Assembly: GCA_027186245.1 (NCBI GenBank)
Contig: CP114484.1
Span: forward strand, 5,488,001-5,552,000
Reading direction: 5' to 3'
Source: Coriaria nepalensis
Lineage: Eukaryota > Streptophyta > Magnoliopsida > Cucurbitales > Coriariaceae
DNA length: 64,000 bases
In this document: piece by piece, positions 24,157 through 37,307 of the stretch
Layout of the letters: each line of letters begins with the position of its first letter
Position numbering within the stretch: the stretch's first letter is position 1
Notes under the pieces: generated by a model
The model's input: the letters and a program-made list of their open reading frames with translations, nothing else
Databases searched by the model: none
Told to the model about the DNA's origin: nothing
Made by a program: the position numbers and the translations under genes

Positions 24157-25975
24157 AATTCAAGACACAATTTTAGTCTTACTATAGAAAGCAATTGGTA
24201 AGGCATTACATAGAACTTATAAAAAAATGAAATTTCATAGTTAATTAAGTAAAATTTATTTTTCTACCACCTATATGTAGGTAGAAATTCAAGGGTGTTT
24301 AAACGAAAAAAATATCATAGCTTATATGTGAGAGAGAGTGAGTTGTGACCCACACATCAAACCCACTATCCTCTCTCACATAAGGGATATATGCCTGCCT
24401 CATGGGATCCAAAATTGGTTTACAAATATATAACAGTCTTACCGAATTATTAATATCTTATTTTAATATATTTATGACTATGAACTATTAAAATTTTTGA
24501 GCTTTAAATATTTTGAATCTCAACAAGTATGATCATCATCATAATCTAAAAATATAACATAAAATTTTAAAACTTTATCATGATAGTATATCAAATTAAT
24601 TAATTAATTACTAGTATTTTAGATCTAAAATATTGTCTCTATAAAATCTATACGACCAATCGGTTCTAACCGTGTCTTGATGATTATGTAAGTATTAGCA
24701 GTAACATAAGTTTTTAGCCAAATTTTATTTTGGGTCATTAGTATTAATGAAGATTAGTAAGACATAAATTTTGGCCCATTAAATAGATGTAGGTTTATAC
24801 TTTAATCTATTTAGAAAGCTTGTTCGGTAAAACTACAAATTGATTGACCCTGCAAATTACCCATTTTGCACATACCACCACCTCAACTTCCATTCTTATA
24901 GTGTATTAACCTGAATTTTTTTTTTTTTTTTTTTTTTTTTGAAAAAATTTACAAAACCCTCTCTTTTACAATTTTACATATCACAACAAAGTCCTCATTT
25001 TCACCAAAAATTTATATGACATAGAATTATATTATTTGATTATGTATATTATAATTTTAATTTGTTAATATTAGTTTATTAAGTGTTGTTATTGTATTAA
25101 TACCTCTACCCTCTAAGAGACAAAGACTAACAACTTATTTTACTATTTTTTATTCATCAATATTTTCATACAAATCTTAATAATTTATTACACAATTAAT
25201 TAGTCATTATAAAAATATAATTATTTAACAATTAAATAATTGAAAATTTCTTAAATAAAATGATGAACCAATCTATCTCAATTTCATATTATCATATCAT
25301 AACATCAAATATATATATAATTAAAATAAAAAACATATAATCTACCTTTAATTACAATTTACAAACTTTTCAAATTAAAAAACAAATAAATAAGGCAAGC
25401 ACGGCATGGCTTAGGGCCCACCGAGCATGCGTGCCCATTACGGGCCAAGGTTTTTATGGCCCAGCACCGCGACACTGGCCATTATTTGCATTGGATCCAT
25501 CTCAATTTTTTTAAAGGCAATTCAAAATAATAATAAATTAAAATATATCATTTATTTGAGAATCAATTATCATTTTAAAACTATTGAATGTCACTTTTAA
25601 GGGCCAATTATATGAGGAATAATGGTGTATATCTTCTTATATATACACAAGGAATTTTAAGTGTAGATAAAAGAGCAAGTGCAAGGGTAAATTCAGGATT
25701 GTTGCAATAATTATTATCACATGCCTGTCGATATGAACCTTGTACGATAACTCAGTGTAGAGATCATTGCCTATTTCTTCATGGGAATTAGTTTTATAGC
25801 GAGCTACTTAATACTTAATTCTAGAAGTAAATCTAAAATCCTCGCTCATGTAATCTGAAATATAATATCACTAAATGGGACAAGATGAAGAAAACCAAAG
25901 TACACAATTTATCTCATCCTGAGAAAGTTACCTCTTCGCTCTTGCCCCTATCAATTTTCGTCACCTACCCGCCCT
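24157..25975. other. AT-rich spacer with poly-T tract, GC-rich hAT-like patch and SMU2 3' flank
   Basis: No gene seen. A long poly-T run lies near 24917-24940. A GC-rich patch at 25390-25490 (AAGCACGGCATGGCTTAGGG, GTGCCCATTACGGGCC) stands out from the AT-rich flanks and resembles the subterminal sequence of non-autonomous hAT elements. The last 150-200 bases are probably 3' UTR of SMU2. Confidence 0.4.
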
Positions 25976-28900
25976 TCAAATGCGAAGCTTCTTTCCAGGT
26001 TGTGCATCGTCGTCATGATTGCCACCATCCCCATTCGTTTCCTTTTCCATCTTCTTTCTAGCAAGTATCTTTGTAATCTTGTGAAGTTCATTAGTGAGCT
26101 TTTGGTCCTTGTTCTGTTTCCGAGTCTTCCTACCGTCTTGCATCTTCACACCAAACTGGAATGCAGCCTTCGGCATGGCTTCCTTCTGCTCATTGTACGT
26201 TGCCCATTCTTCCTCTGTTTCAAAGTCCCACCTATGTAGACGACCCTTTGCCTGGTAAAAGTTGAATATTAGAAATCATAAGAACAAGTTTTTTCTACAT
26301 CAACTGTTTATGCAAGGTTTTTATATTGGCTTACTTGAGACTTCATCTGGTTCATCTTACCTTTTTCAGTTGGACCTAATGTCCAGTTTGGATCCATAAT
26401 TTTCAGTTTAAGACCATACACAAATATAATTAAATCTACTATTCTACACATTAGTCTAAGAAGTTGAACCAAATGAGCTCTTATTTTACATGAAACACAA
26501 CGTAGTTAACAATATGGTTTAATAGGTCCTGTGAACTTTCTTGAGTTCTGAAGAAGCAATGTTCAGCAGTAAATTTGAAGGCACATACAAAACACTCCTG
26601 TAATGTAATAGAGGCAAAATAGAGAACTTTTCATCAAGAAAGATCACTTACCCGTCCACCCATGTCCATTTTTGTCAAGTCATCTTCATCATCGCTATCC
26701 ACAATTTCACGGTTGTACTCTTGATACCCAGGATAACATTCAGAATAACTCTCAGATATGAAGTTGGGATCCTTCTCTCTAGCATCGTTCTCCCTTAGTT
26801 GCTGAAGCCTCTGATCATCACGTTTAAACACAGACCCTAGACCCCTGTCCTTTTCTTCTTGTGTCATAAACCGTGGGTCTTGCGGAACATTTAAACCTTC
26901 TTGTACATCATAAGCCTCCATGTTTTCCTGGAGGTATTGTTCTGGATAACCAAGTTGTTCTGCATATGGGTATTCTTGCCACTCTCCCTGGTATGCCCCA
27001 GCATATGCTTGTGTTTGCATTGTATCATATCCATTCTGATAATCACAATAAATAGAAGATTTTCATTCAAATTCTCAAGAGGGCAGACGAGGACAATAAG
27101 AAAATGAACAAACTCATGGGATTCAACTTGGATGTAGAATCTATACTGAAAATGGGGTTTGACTTCTCCCCTAGCCACTAGACTTGAAAGACATCCATTT
27201 GTTAAACGCAAAAAAAAGAAAAAGTTCTTTTAAACTCTGCATCTTATCAAGTTCCTGCTTGCAAAATGATGAAGAGAAACTCGGCAATCACCAGGAGCAA
27301 TAAACAGAAGGAAGCACTTACTGTTCCTTGCCATTCCTGATGTAGTTCAGAGGGTTGGACTGGACCATAAGCAGGTTCATTGAAGTAGGAAACTTTTTCC
27401 TTGTTTCTAGGGGACTCTTCCATGTCCTCGGAAACAGGGCTTTGGCTAAGATCTTTACTGGGGATAGCATAGTCGACACCATCACCAACAAAAATATCAT
27501 CTTCTTCTGCTCTTGCAACAGCTGGGCCTTGTTTCTCCCTAAGATCCAAAGGATTTTTCCGTGGAGGTGGTGGTGGTGGTGGTGGAGGCAATACCTCACT
27601 TTCAGATGGTCTTGAAATCCAACCATGTTTTGATGGCTTACTATCCTCATCATATTCATTGCCAAGTGTTAAATGTTTTCCTGATATCACAATATAGAGC
27701 TAAGATTAAGAGAACACAAAAATAAAAAGAGGATGAGGGGATGATGACATTGAATAGCCCTGATCACAGTGGAAACTAGCCCTGATCTAGGAAACTACAT
27801 AAAGTTGTTCAGATAAGGGCAATGTGATTTCTTCATTGGGGTACCCTAGAAAGGGGACTTAAACTAATTTGATAGAGAGAACTAAGATGATGCGTATTGC
27901 TTCCCCTCATAACCGACAGCTTCATGTGTATGAAAGTTTCTCATGAGAGAAAAAAAAAAAAAACCTTCCATCAATAAATGCTTATCTTGACTGATCACCT
28001 TTTGCATCTCTGTCCTTCTTTTTCTTCTTTAGAACCTTCCCAGAAGATCCAAGACGAAGATAAGACATGATTTTAGCAATTCGATCCAGTACAGAACCAT
28101 CAACGCTGACAGTAACCAATTCCTGCACAGAAATTGAACTGAAATCAGAAAGTTTCCCAACACTTCAATAAGGAGGAATGCCAAAAAGATCAAGACGATA
28201 TAAACCTCTGGTACAGGACAGTCTGCTTTACTTCTCTGCAAGGTGGTTGGAATATCATGAGAATACCCACCTTCCTACAATCCAGATTCCCAAAAAGAAT
28301 TAAACAGATAAAAAAAAAGTACAAATAACATAAAGAAGTTGTTCTTTATAAGTTATGAGTTGCACACTATCTTTTTATCTCTCTTTTTTTTTCTTTTTTT
28401 TTTCTTTTGGTCAAAAGTCCTACACTATCTCAAGAGTGCATTGCATCCATGATTTTTTTTAATATTTGAAATCTTATAAATAATTGTCTTGTCTTGACTT
28501 AACAAATATATTAGTGTATCGCTATTATTACTAATCTAGCTACTCTAAAATCTAGATGCCATAGTCTTTTAACAGTATACCACAAATTTAGTGAGCTTAA
28601 AACTGATAATAATTGTCTTTTACGAAGCCATATACCATTCAAATAAGCGATCATGACCTATATCATTAATCTAACATTAAATCTTAAGTTACTAATCACA
28701 TAACTTAATGACCTTGTATCACAAATCTGGTACTCATAAACTCAAATTTAGAACTTGTAAACCTCTAAAATAAACAATTATAAACCTAAATCAAGTGGGC
28801 TTACAACTTTAATCAACGATCTCAAATTAGAAATTTAAGTTACTAAGGTTTTTTAACTCAATGATGCATGCCATAACTCTACTGATATAGAACTAAATCC

Positions 28901-31499
28901 AAACTTAAGATTTTGTAAGCCCTCACGCTAGTGAACACAAACTTAAATTTAATATTCTTAAGCCTAAGATAAATAATATTTAGGCTCTCAATCATGGGTG
29001 GAATTGGGGGAAAAAAAAAGGAAAAGTAAACAGAGAAGAGAGAGGAGGTGGGGAGCTCATTGGGAGAAACTTTTTGGTGCAATTCGGTACAATTTACGGT
29101 TGAGATCTACTTCGAAAGAATAGGAATCGATCCTGACAGTCAGGCATCATTAAACATGCCAAGATGGCATCAGTCTATTTTAAATGCCACCTCAACATGT
29201 TTAATGAGGGCGAACAGTTAGAATCGGTTCTTATTTCTTCAGATTAGATCCCAACCGCAAATTGCACCAGATTGCACCGACTCAAATTGTATCGAATATT
29301 CTCTCATTAGGGGAGTATGATAATGTGGTACAGTAAAATGAAGGTACGGAAATAAGAGAAAGAGGTTAGTAGCATGCTTTGGAGTTTTGATCCCAAACGA
29401 AGCTTTAAGCAAGACCAAGAAACCACTAAACTAAGCAAGCACATAGGCACAATAGGAAAGCTACTTATAGCAATGCTTTAAGCGCCTTTTAATATAGTTA
29501 TAGGTATAGATATGCAGCATTCATTGTACAAAAATGCAACTACATGTTACTGCCATTTCTCGTGATAAAAAATGTGTGAATCTAAAGCGTTGAGATGTTA
29601 CCAATACAGTACTCAAAATGTCTTTTTCCCCATTCCATAATCCAATCTGCCAAGCGTGGTCTAAAAGATAATTGAAGACAGAACATAAATCTAAACTACC
29701 ATAGACTTCACTTTGGCAGAAAACTCATGCACAAGTCTTTAATCATCTCTTGATTTCTCGAAGACTGTGTAGAGAAGCAGCAATTTTTCTTACCATGTTA
29801 AAGATAAATGCCATTCGACCTGGAAGGAACATCTCATTTGACTTGACAACTGTATGGGGCTTGATGATCGATTGGTATACTGACTGAAACACCAGCAAGA
29901 TATTAGCACACAAACAGGTTACAGATGTGCGTACATAGCAGCTATTCGTCATTTAAGTCAAAAAGTGTAAATATATTTCTATATCTTTTCATATATAACA
30001 GGAAAATGCACCTTTGCTGATGCAGTGCGAAATGACATCGGTTGATCTTCCTTTGATGATCTATTAAAGTACCATACAAATGTTAACACAAAATTAAAGC
30101 TATTGAAAAACAGTTACAAAATAAGGCGTCCAATTATGAGTAAGAGGATATGCCAAATTATTCACATCAAGAAAGAAAAGATGATAGTTACTATTGAAAA
30201 TAATTATACATATTATAGGACAAATAAGTGAAATTCAATCACCTAGATTTCTCTTCCGCATCATCTCCTACATCTGGCTTCTTGACAATCTCGCTTCTTA
30301 CTTTATTGAGCAATGCATAATCCAAACCCTTGACCAAATGTGTGTGCTCCACATCCCCTGAGTACACAACCAAACAAAGTGAATGATATGTAGTAGTACT
30401 ACCACAGTTTTCATATAGTTTTTTACTCAATAACAAACATTTTTCCATGATGAATAATGGGTGCTCATCACACAAGTGGAGTTACTTGTATACACTCCTA
30501 CATTCAAAGATTCAAACAGCCATACTGTACCAACGTGAAAGAAAAAAACCAAGCAATAAGCATAAACCAACTATGAGGTATGACCCTGACATGTTCATTC
30601 TGATGAACCAGGAAGTAATGGAAATATATCTCATCACAATAACAAACCTCCAAGGTACTTGCTCTTCTCAATGGACAACTTTTGTGCATCAGCTGACCTA
30701 CATTGCATGACAGATAATAAATCCATGCCCTAAAGCAACCCAAAAGATAAGCAAATTTAAGAGCTTTGCATAGCTTGATTATATAAACATAAAGTTCATG
30801 GAAAATTTGATGCCAGGAGTGCCTAACCTGGGGTCAACAGTCCCAGGAGGAGCTACTGCATGAAAACCCAATTCAGTGGGTTCATAATCAGGATTTTGAT
30901 CTTCTCTTCGCTCCTTAGCACGGTCTCTATATCTAGGTGTTTCTGGTTCTTCAGCTTTTTCCTCCCTGCACAGCCCTTCGCTTGTCACCGTACTCAAAAT
31001 ATAATCACAGTTGCAGATGCAATGGTTTCATTTTTTTTTTTTTTGGGAAAGTAGATGCAATGGTATTCATTGGGTATAAGTACTAAACAAGTTGACAGCC
31101 ATTGTTAATCGGCCCCAATATCAAAAGCACATATTGAGATTTTAGGTTACCAAATTAATAACATACCAAGCGCAAAATCCCTTGGGCAACAACAAACTTT
31201 ATGATAAGAATAACTAGCGTAGTCAAGTTTAAATAATCTCTGAAACCCTAATGAGTAGCACATCTCCCTGATACTATTATGGAAGGAGAGGCCCTTGGGA
31301 CGCTATATAAGAATAAATTGTGGAAACCCAGACGATATAAATGAAGTTTATCTAAGAAATATGTTTTTCTGAGAAAACTTAACTATATTAGGGAATACGA
31401 AACTAGAGAAGAGTTCATAAAAATTATCATGAGAAAGATAGATTCAACTTACTTGCGACGAACAACTTTATCCTTGTAATTTCTTTTTGCTGAAGTCAT
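25976..31499 (-). CDS. SMU2: SMU2 / RED splicing factor (IK-cytokine-like protein)
   Basis: Spliceosome-associated protein that pairs with SMU1 and controls splice-site choice in the nucleus. Eleven exons: 31453-31499, 30828-30965, 30648-30697, 30243-30357, 30012-30060, 29794-29883, 28206-28274, 27999-28122, 27322-27680, 26652-27035, 25976-26251. They join in phase to 566 residues; the family is about 535-560. The start is MTSAKRNYKDKVVRR. The RED N-terminal domain follows, with TPRYRDRAKERRED, NPDYEP and FHAVAPPGTVDPR. A run of nine prolines (about 259-267, GGT triplets) precedes an acidic, flexible middle. The RED C-terminal domain (from about 476: KGRLHRWDFETEEEW, PKAAFQFGVKMQDGRK) ends with a basic tail KKLRI. 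The 1.5-kb intron between exons 6 and 7 holds a foldback element. Confidence 0.95.
29056..29309. mobile_element. Foldback / MITE-like element inside SMU2 intron
   Basis: About 250 bp that reads almost the same on both strands. The left arm has GGTGCAATTCGGTACAATTT, ACGGTTGAGATC and CATTAAACATG. The right arm has the complements in reverse order: CATGTTTAATG, GATCCCAACCG and AAATTGTATCG. The centre is near 29180. The two arms of about 120 bp are imperfect. No coding capacity. It lies in the intron between exons 6 and 7 on an otherwise AT-rich background. Confidence 0.75.
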
Positions 31500-32100
31500 T
31501 TGCTAACGATTCAATATTATAATCTCTAATCAGAGCTTCGTTTCCTTCAAAAAAAAAATTAAGGGTAAAACTTCAGAATAGCTGAAAATCAAGTGGCTTT
31601 TTGAGGTTAGGCTTTGGAGATTGGCAGGACAAGACTGAACATAGGCAGCCAGGGTTAGGGCAGTATTCACGCCCAATTTTAGTAGAACTCCTTTACCGGA
31701 AAACCCTCAAATTTCCTTTCCAATCCCATAATCAATGAATTGAAATCTATAGATATATCAGACGAATTAGATTTGCTTATAGGTACTGTGGTTGGTAGAT
31801 TGCAAATAGAAATAAAATCATGTTGAAAGGCCATGAAAATGAAAGTAGAGAGACTGTAGGGAAATGATGAGGTTGAGGACCGATGCCATCCACTACCGAT
31901 TTCACAATTTCCTCGTCTTCTTCAGAAGATTGAAGGGGTATTAGCGTATCAACCAGCTAGAGGATGAAGTTTCAGATCTTTTCGCGCCAGCGGTGAAGGA
32001 GGCACTATGCGACGGCGAAGAAGAGGGCGGGGCGTAGAAAATGGACTTCTGTCAGATATGGAGAGAGGGCGAGAGCGTTCAATGTCTTGGTAATAGAGAA
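31500..32100. promoter_or_regulatory. SMU2 5' leader and promoter region
   Basis: Directly upstream of the SMU2 start codon. GC content rises at 31900-32080 (GCGCCAGCGG, GGCGGGGCG), as in a core promoter or leader. No further gene start is visible on either strand, and no specific operator was recognised. Confidence 0.35.
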
Positions 32101-33419
32101 AAAAACTAAAGATAATAAAATAAAAGAATTATTATTGAATTCTCGTAATAAAATGAGTCGGGTCGACATGAACACGTAGGGTAAGATATAGGTATAGGTA
32201 TCGGGCTATACTGTATCCAACTATGTAGGCGTGTGAGCCGGCACGAGACGATAAAGATTTCATGTATCAACTCAGAGAACGGCGTGGCTCGGAACAAGGC
32301 ACGACCCTTTTAGACCCATTCAAGGCACATACCTAATCTTAGGGATTTTTTCTCCTGAAATTATTTTGTATGTTAAAATTTTTTTGATTAATGCAAGATT
32401 TTATTTGATCAAATAATATTATTATAATTTATTTATAATTTTAATTATTAATAATACTAACTTATAATTTATTAAATAATAACTATTATGAATGATTAAC
32501 AATATACAAAATATATATTACATTATTAGTATTTTACTAATCACTTTAAAATTCTTCTTTTATTTAAAATTAATATATTTTTTTCTAAAAAGTAAGATTT
32601 CGCGCCTACGGGTCGAAATGGGCCCACAGGCCAAAATAAGCACATGGACCGAAACAGGTCGATGGGCCAAAATGAGCTCACAAGCCGATACAACATATTT
32701 ATGGCATGTTACTATATATGTGTCGTGACGTGCCCTTATATTTAGGCGTAGACATGACACGACATAATCTATGTCGTGTCATGTGGCACGAATCGCCATC
32801 TCTACTCTCGAATAGAAATAAATAACATTTCTATTCCGATAAAAATTTAGGCCATATAATTATTTTTAATATTAAATATTAAGAATATTATATTATAAAT
32901 GATATTTCAATTAGGCTCTAAAAAACATCTCATTTCTATTTCAAAGTAAAAATGTTATTTCTAGAGCACTTAAAAATATCCCAAAATAAAATAAAAAGGT
33001 AACGTAAATGTCATTTGACCCTATGACGAGGATATATTTAGGGCTTCCTTGGCCATGACTCTTGAAAACTTGCTTTTCACATTTTAATAAAAAAAAATTG
33101 TGATTTGGAGCAAATAAGGATGTTTGGCACGATTTTTTGTGTAAATATGATTTGAATTTTATTTTTTTTAGTCTCGGTAATGATATTATTATTTTTATTA
33201 TTATTTTTTATTGAGTCACAAAATCCTAACCCCCTTCTTTTATAGGTCTCAGTATTTGATACCCATATTTTGTGATTTTATTCAAAAGACACGGGTCATG
33301 TCGTCTAGGACTCAAAACGGTTCATAATTTATAGGATTGTATTATAAAGAATATTGATAATTTGAGAAAATTATTATATGTGTTATCTTTTTGTAAAAAA
33401 ATAATATTTTTATAATTAT
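32101..33419. other. AT-rich spacer with a non-autonomous hAT-like remnant (about 32600-32815)
   Basis: At 32600-32815 the composition changes sharply. Repeated GGGTCGAAATGGGCC, GACCGAAACAGGTCG and GGCACGAATCGCC words end in CGAATCGCCATCTCTA. On the minus strand this end reads TAGAGATGGCGATTCG, close to the TAGGGATGGCAA-type terminus seen in many plant hAT elements. A similar patch (GTCGGGTCGACATG, GGCACGACCC) lies at 32155-32315. No second terminus was found. The rest is AT-rich. Confidence 0.4.
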
Positions 33420-34886
33420 TGGTATTGGAAAATACCGATATAGACATACCGGTGATTAATATAAGATTAATCACTAAATATGATTATTTGACGAATCTCA
33501 ACGGTAATGATAACTATTGTTAATGTACTCGTCAAGTAACTATGATACTTGTGATTATCAAACCTAGTATCACCATAGTATTAGTGTATATGTTCATATA
33601 CAATTTCACATCATTCAATGTGGCCCTAACCATGGGTCACTAAGAGGATGAACAATTGGACATATGTTCATATATATATACATTTGTAGGGTGATAAGAT
33701 GAGATCTATCGTTGTAGGGTTCGGTGGTCTAAAGTTTATTAATCATGTATGATGATTTAATTAATTGTTTGACTTAAGAGGTGTTTTAAGATTTAAATTG
33801 TTCATTCATAAATAATGAATAAAATCCACAAGTTGTTGCAGGACCGACATGCCAGCGTAATGTATAACATATTGAATCACATACATAAAGAATAGCCGGA
33901 TCAAAGGTTAGAGATCTAAACTTAAAAAATTTGACTTGTTTTTAGAGAACTTGATTTAAAAGTTAAATCATTACTTATTTTAATTTGTTAAGTCTAGATC
34001 ACACTCGCACTACTAACATATTCATAGTGTGATTTAGATTTAATTTGAAATTAAATAATTAATTATAAAAATATTAAATTGAATAAATATAGAGATTTGA
34101 GAAATACAAATTCAAACAATATTTTATGGGTCAAATAAAAAATCCAATTAGATATTAAAGTGTTAATGGGTCAAACTGGGTCTATAAGAAAGGCCCAAAA
34201 TAAAGATCCCAAATTTTATCGAGTGAATTTATAGTTTATTTTAAAAATACTTATTAGTTTTAATTTCCAAAAAATTGGGAAAAAAAAATGGTCAAAGAAA
34301 CCCGAATGAAAGTTAAATGGGAATTGGACTTTAGAAGTCTACTTGGGCATCGGGCCCAAGTTTAATGCTCCCTCTAAAAAGAACATTTGAAAACCTTAGG
34401 GAATTCTAACACACTTGGCCGGCCATGAGGAGAGAGAAAAGTGAGAGTTTTTTCAACGTTCATATTTTCTTTTCCAAAATAATCCACTTCCTTGTGATTT
34501 GATATACATGAGTTGATAAGAAAATCAAAAGAAAACTAGAGAGTTATTATTAATGTCGATACCATTAGAGACTAGGTGAATTTCATATCTGAAAAAGGAG
34601 GAAGCGGTGGGGGGGACCAACGGTCAGCAGAGGGTTGAGCAAAAAGAGTGCGAAAATGGTCTTATTTTCGGAGGAAGTTTTAGCTTGGTATAACATTCTT
34701 CTCTTTTCTTTCTCCTACTATAATTTCTAGTTGATTATTGTCTAGGAATTATGTATTGAACTTTTCGGATGTGAAAACATAGAATATAGCTCTAGCTCTT
34801 GAGTATGCGGTTGATTATGATATCTGGAAGCCATTTTTTCGTAAATGACATTGCACTTCGGGTAAGCAAAGAATCACCGACTTACA
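33420..34886 (+). mobile_element. LTR of a Ty3/gypsy element (left LTR)
   Basis: About 1.47 kb from TGGTATTGGAAAATACC to CTTACA at 34881-34886. The block order matches the LTR at 37.3-39.0 kb and the reversed one at 14.1-15.9 kb: an ATTAATCACT word, GTATCACCATAGTATT, a region near AAAGTTTATTAATCATG, CATTCATAAATAATGAATAAA, AACATATTG, then AAGTCTAGATCACACTCGC and an AT-rich run. It is strongly diverged from the right LTR, so the pair is either very old or not from one insertion. Confidence 0.6.
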
Positions 34887-37307
34887 TGAACTTCTTAACG
34901 AGCCAATCATCGATGCAAAATACAACGCCTTTAGCATTTATGGATCTAATAATCCCATGAGACCTTTGCCCCAGGCATAATAATTCCATGAAGTCTTTGT
35001 CTACGAAAAGTTAGAAATCTTCACCAAGATAATAGGCATTGGGTGAGCTTGGCGGATCATAAAAATTATATTTTCTTTCCACACTAACTTGAAAATAACT
35101 CTCAATAGTAGAAGAGTCAACATGAAACTCTAGAAAGAGATCAAGAGTGCTTTAAAGAATGAGAAAGACAAATGAAACTTATACTTAGATTGCTAAAGCC
35201 TCATTGCCCTTTTTTAGAGCCCAAAGAAGGAGTAGTTGAAAAGTGGGTGAAAATTTCAAAATAAATTAACTGCATCATATAAGCCATAGGTTAAGGCGAA
35301 CTATAAAATGGATTTTGCATTTCCCTAAAAATAAAATATATATATCTTAAAGAAGAAAAAAAGGGAAGTTCTTCCTCATCAAAAATCGCGAAATTTATTG
35401 AAGAAAAGTGAATTAGCCTAGCCTAAAGTGGCCAATGCCAAATTTTTTTGGGGCAAGACTAGTATGAGTAATACTTATAAGTATTCATGTCTGAAGAGCA
35501 TCCATATATCAAGGGATTCAAAAGCATCCATCCGACATACAAGATCTATAAAAGAGATATCTAAGAACAAAAAATCATGGGGCTTCTTCATCATCATCTT
35601 TCAAATCCTAGGGCTTCTTCATCATCTTCTCTCCTAATCAAGGGGTTTCTCCATCATCCTTTATCCTCTCAACAAAACAATTGCAGTCCTTAGAAACCCT
35701 TAGAGGTTGCTTTGTAGATGCGAAAATGCCTCATCACGTCTCGGCCACAAAAAGACTAGGAAGTCTACTTCAATATTCAACAAAATAATCTTGGTCCTGG
35801 TGGACCCATACATATTACTCTCCAGCCAAAAAGGCCACATCAAGTCTCGACCACGAGAAGGTTGAGGAGCTTATTCGGTCGTGAGTAAGCTAAAATTATT
35901 TACCAAGTACGCGATCACAAATAAATAGAAGGTCGAGTTTGTGGAGGGGGCAACTTCTATGCGACTATTAGAAAACATTATCAAGACTCCAAAATAAATG
36001 AAACTAAGATGGGGACTTGGAAGCGAAAGTGATCAGTCAAACTATTATGGAGATGAAGCCATAGTGTGAAGATAAACATCTCAATGAATTTATTGAAGAT
36101 AAATTAATATGATGTAAAGACATCAAGTGAACAAGAGGATGCAATTGATAAAATCCAAGAAAACTGTAAAAATAAGAATTAATCAACAATTTGAATCAGT
36201 CATTTTTCAATGGTTGAAATGTTAAATTTGAATTTGAAGAAGGGTTTTTTCAAAAGTCCATTGCCTTGTTGACCAAGAAAGAAGGCTTGTCGATCAAGCA
36301 AGAAAACTTGCCACTGAACCGTCATTCGAGTATCCATCTCCTTGCAAAGGAAATAAAATGACAAAATGAGAACAAGCATAGACTTCCAAAACATCAATCT
36401 AGCGACCCCTAAGGATGAGTATCCTATGTTGGTGGCCGATTTGTTAGTTGACGGAGAAGTAGAGCATGAACTCTTATCATTAATGAACAGACACTCTAGA
36501 TATAACCAGATATTCACCAAAAAGGATGTCTATAAGACTGCATTCCGATGTCCCAACACGATATGCATTTTTGAGTGGGTAGTTAGGCCTTTCAGATTGA
36601 AAAATTTTGAGGCAACCTATCAACGAGCTATGAATTCCATCTTCCATGATTTGATTGGCACCATCATGGAAGTTTACATTGAAAACATGGTAGTAAAAAC
36701 AGTTAAAGCAGCTGATCACTTGGCCGATTTTAAAAAAGACATTGGATCAGATGCGTCTTCACAAGTTAAAGATGAATTCGTTAAAGTGTGTTTTTGGCAT
36801 AAAGGTCAACCATCAAAAGACCAAGACCATCATTAAAGCTCTTCCGCCTAAAAACAAAAAGAAACTCTGATGTTTCCTCGGCAAAACCAACTTCTTGATG
36901 AGATTCATATTGAAGATGGCTAGGAAAATCGAGGTGTTTAGTTCCCTACTTAAGTTGAAGCAAGAAGCCAAATTTTTCTGGCTATCTATTCATTAGGAGG
37001 CATTTGACATCATCAAGTAGTATCTAACCAGCCCACTGATACTTACTATGCTGTAAGAGGCAGACCAATGCTTCTATACGTTTCGACATCCGTCGAATTG
37101 GTCGGCTGCCTCCTTACACAAGAGAATGATGTGAAATATGAGCAATTCATCTATTATCTCAATAGGGTACTAACACCAATTGAGGTACAATATACCTATA
37201 TTGAGAAACTTTATAACATGATATGTAAATTGTTAATGATGATTTCGAGATATTATTACATGTGCTATCATTTTCGAAGAGAAGAGTGTTGATCTCTTAT
37301 TCATCAG
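34887..37307 (+). mobile_element. Degenerate Ty3/gypsy internal region (RT and RNase H remnants)
   Basis: The best part is 36366-36836. It reads SIDFQNINLATPKDEYPM, YNQIFTKKDVYKTAFRCP, FEWVVRPFRLKN, ATYQRAMNSIFHDLIG and EVYIENMVVK, the gypsy reverse transcriptase fingers and palm in order. The catalytic YIDD is YIEN, so the enzyme is dead. 37068-37290 contains an RNase-H-like start (YEQFIYYLNRVLTP, EVQYTYIEKL). No clear gag, protease or integrase remains. 34887-36300 holds diverged sequence with two related words (CACGTCTCGGCCAC near 35736 and CAAGTCTCGACCACG near 35844). The right LTR begins directly after the RNase H piece, so the integrase end has been lost. Confidence 0.8.

Noticed and set aside
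24310..24385. Weak inverted repeat (TGTGAGAGAGAGTG ... CCTCTCTCACA)
   Set aside because: Short arms made of simple GA/CT sequence; expected by chance in such composition.
36200..36520. Antisense frame over the gypsy RT
   Set aside because: Shadow of the RT frame, which carries the recognisable motifs.
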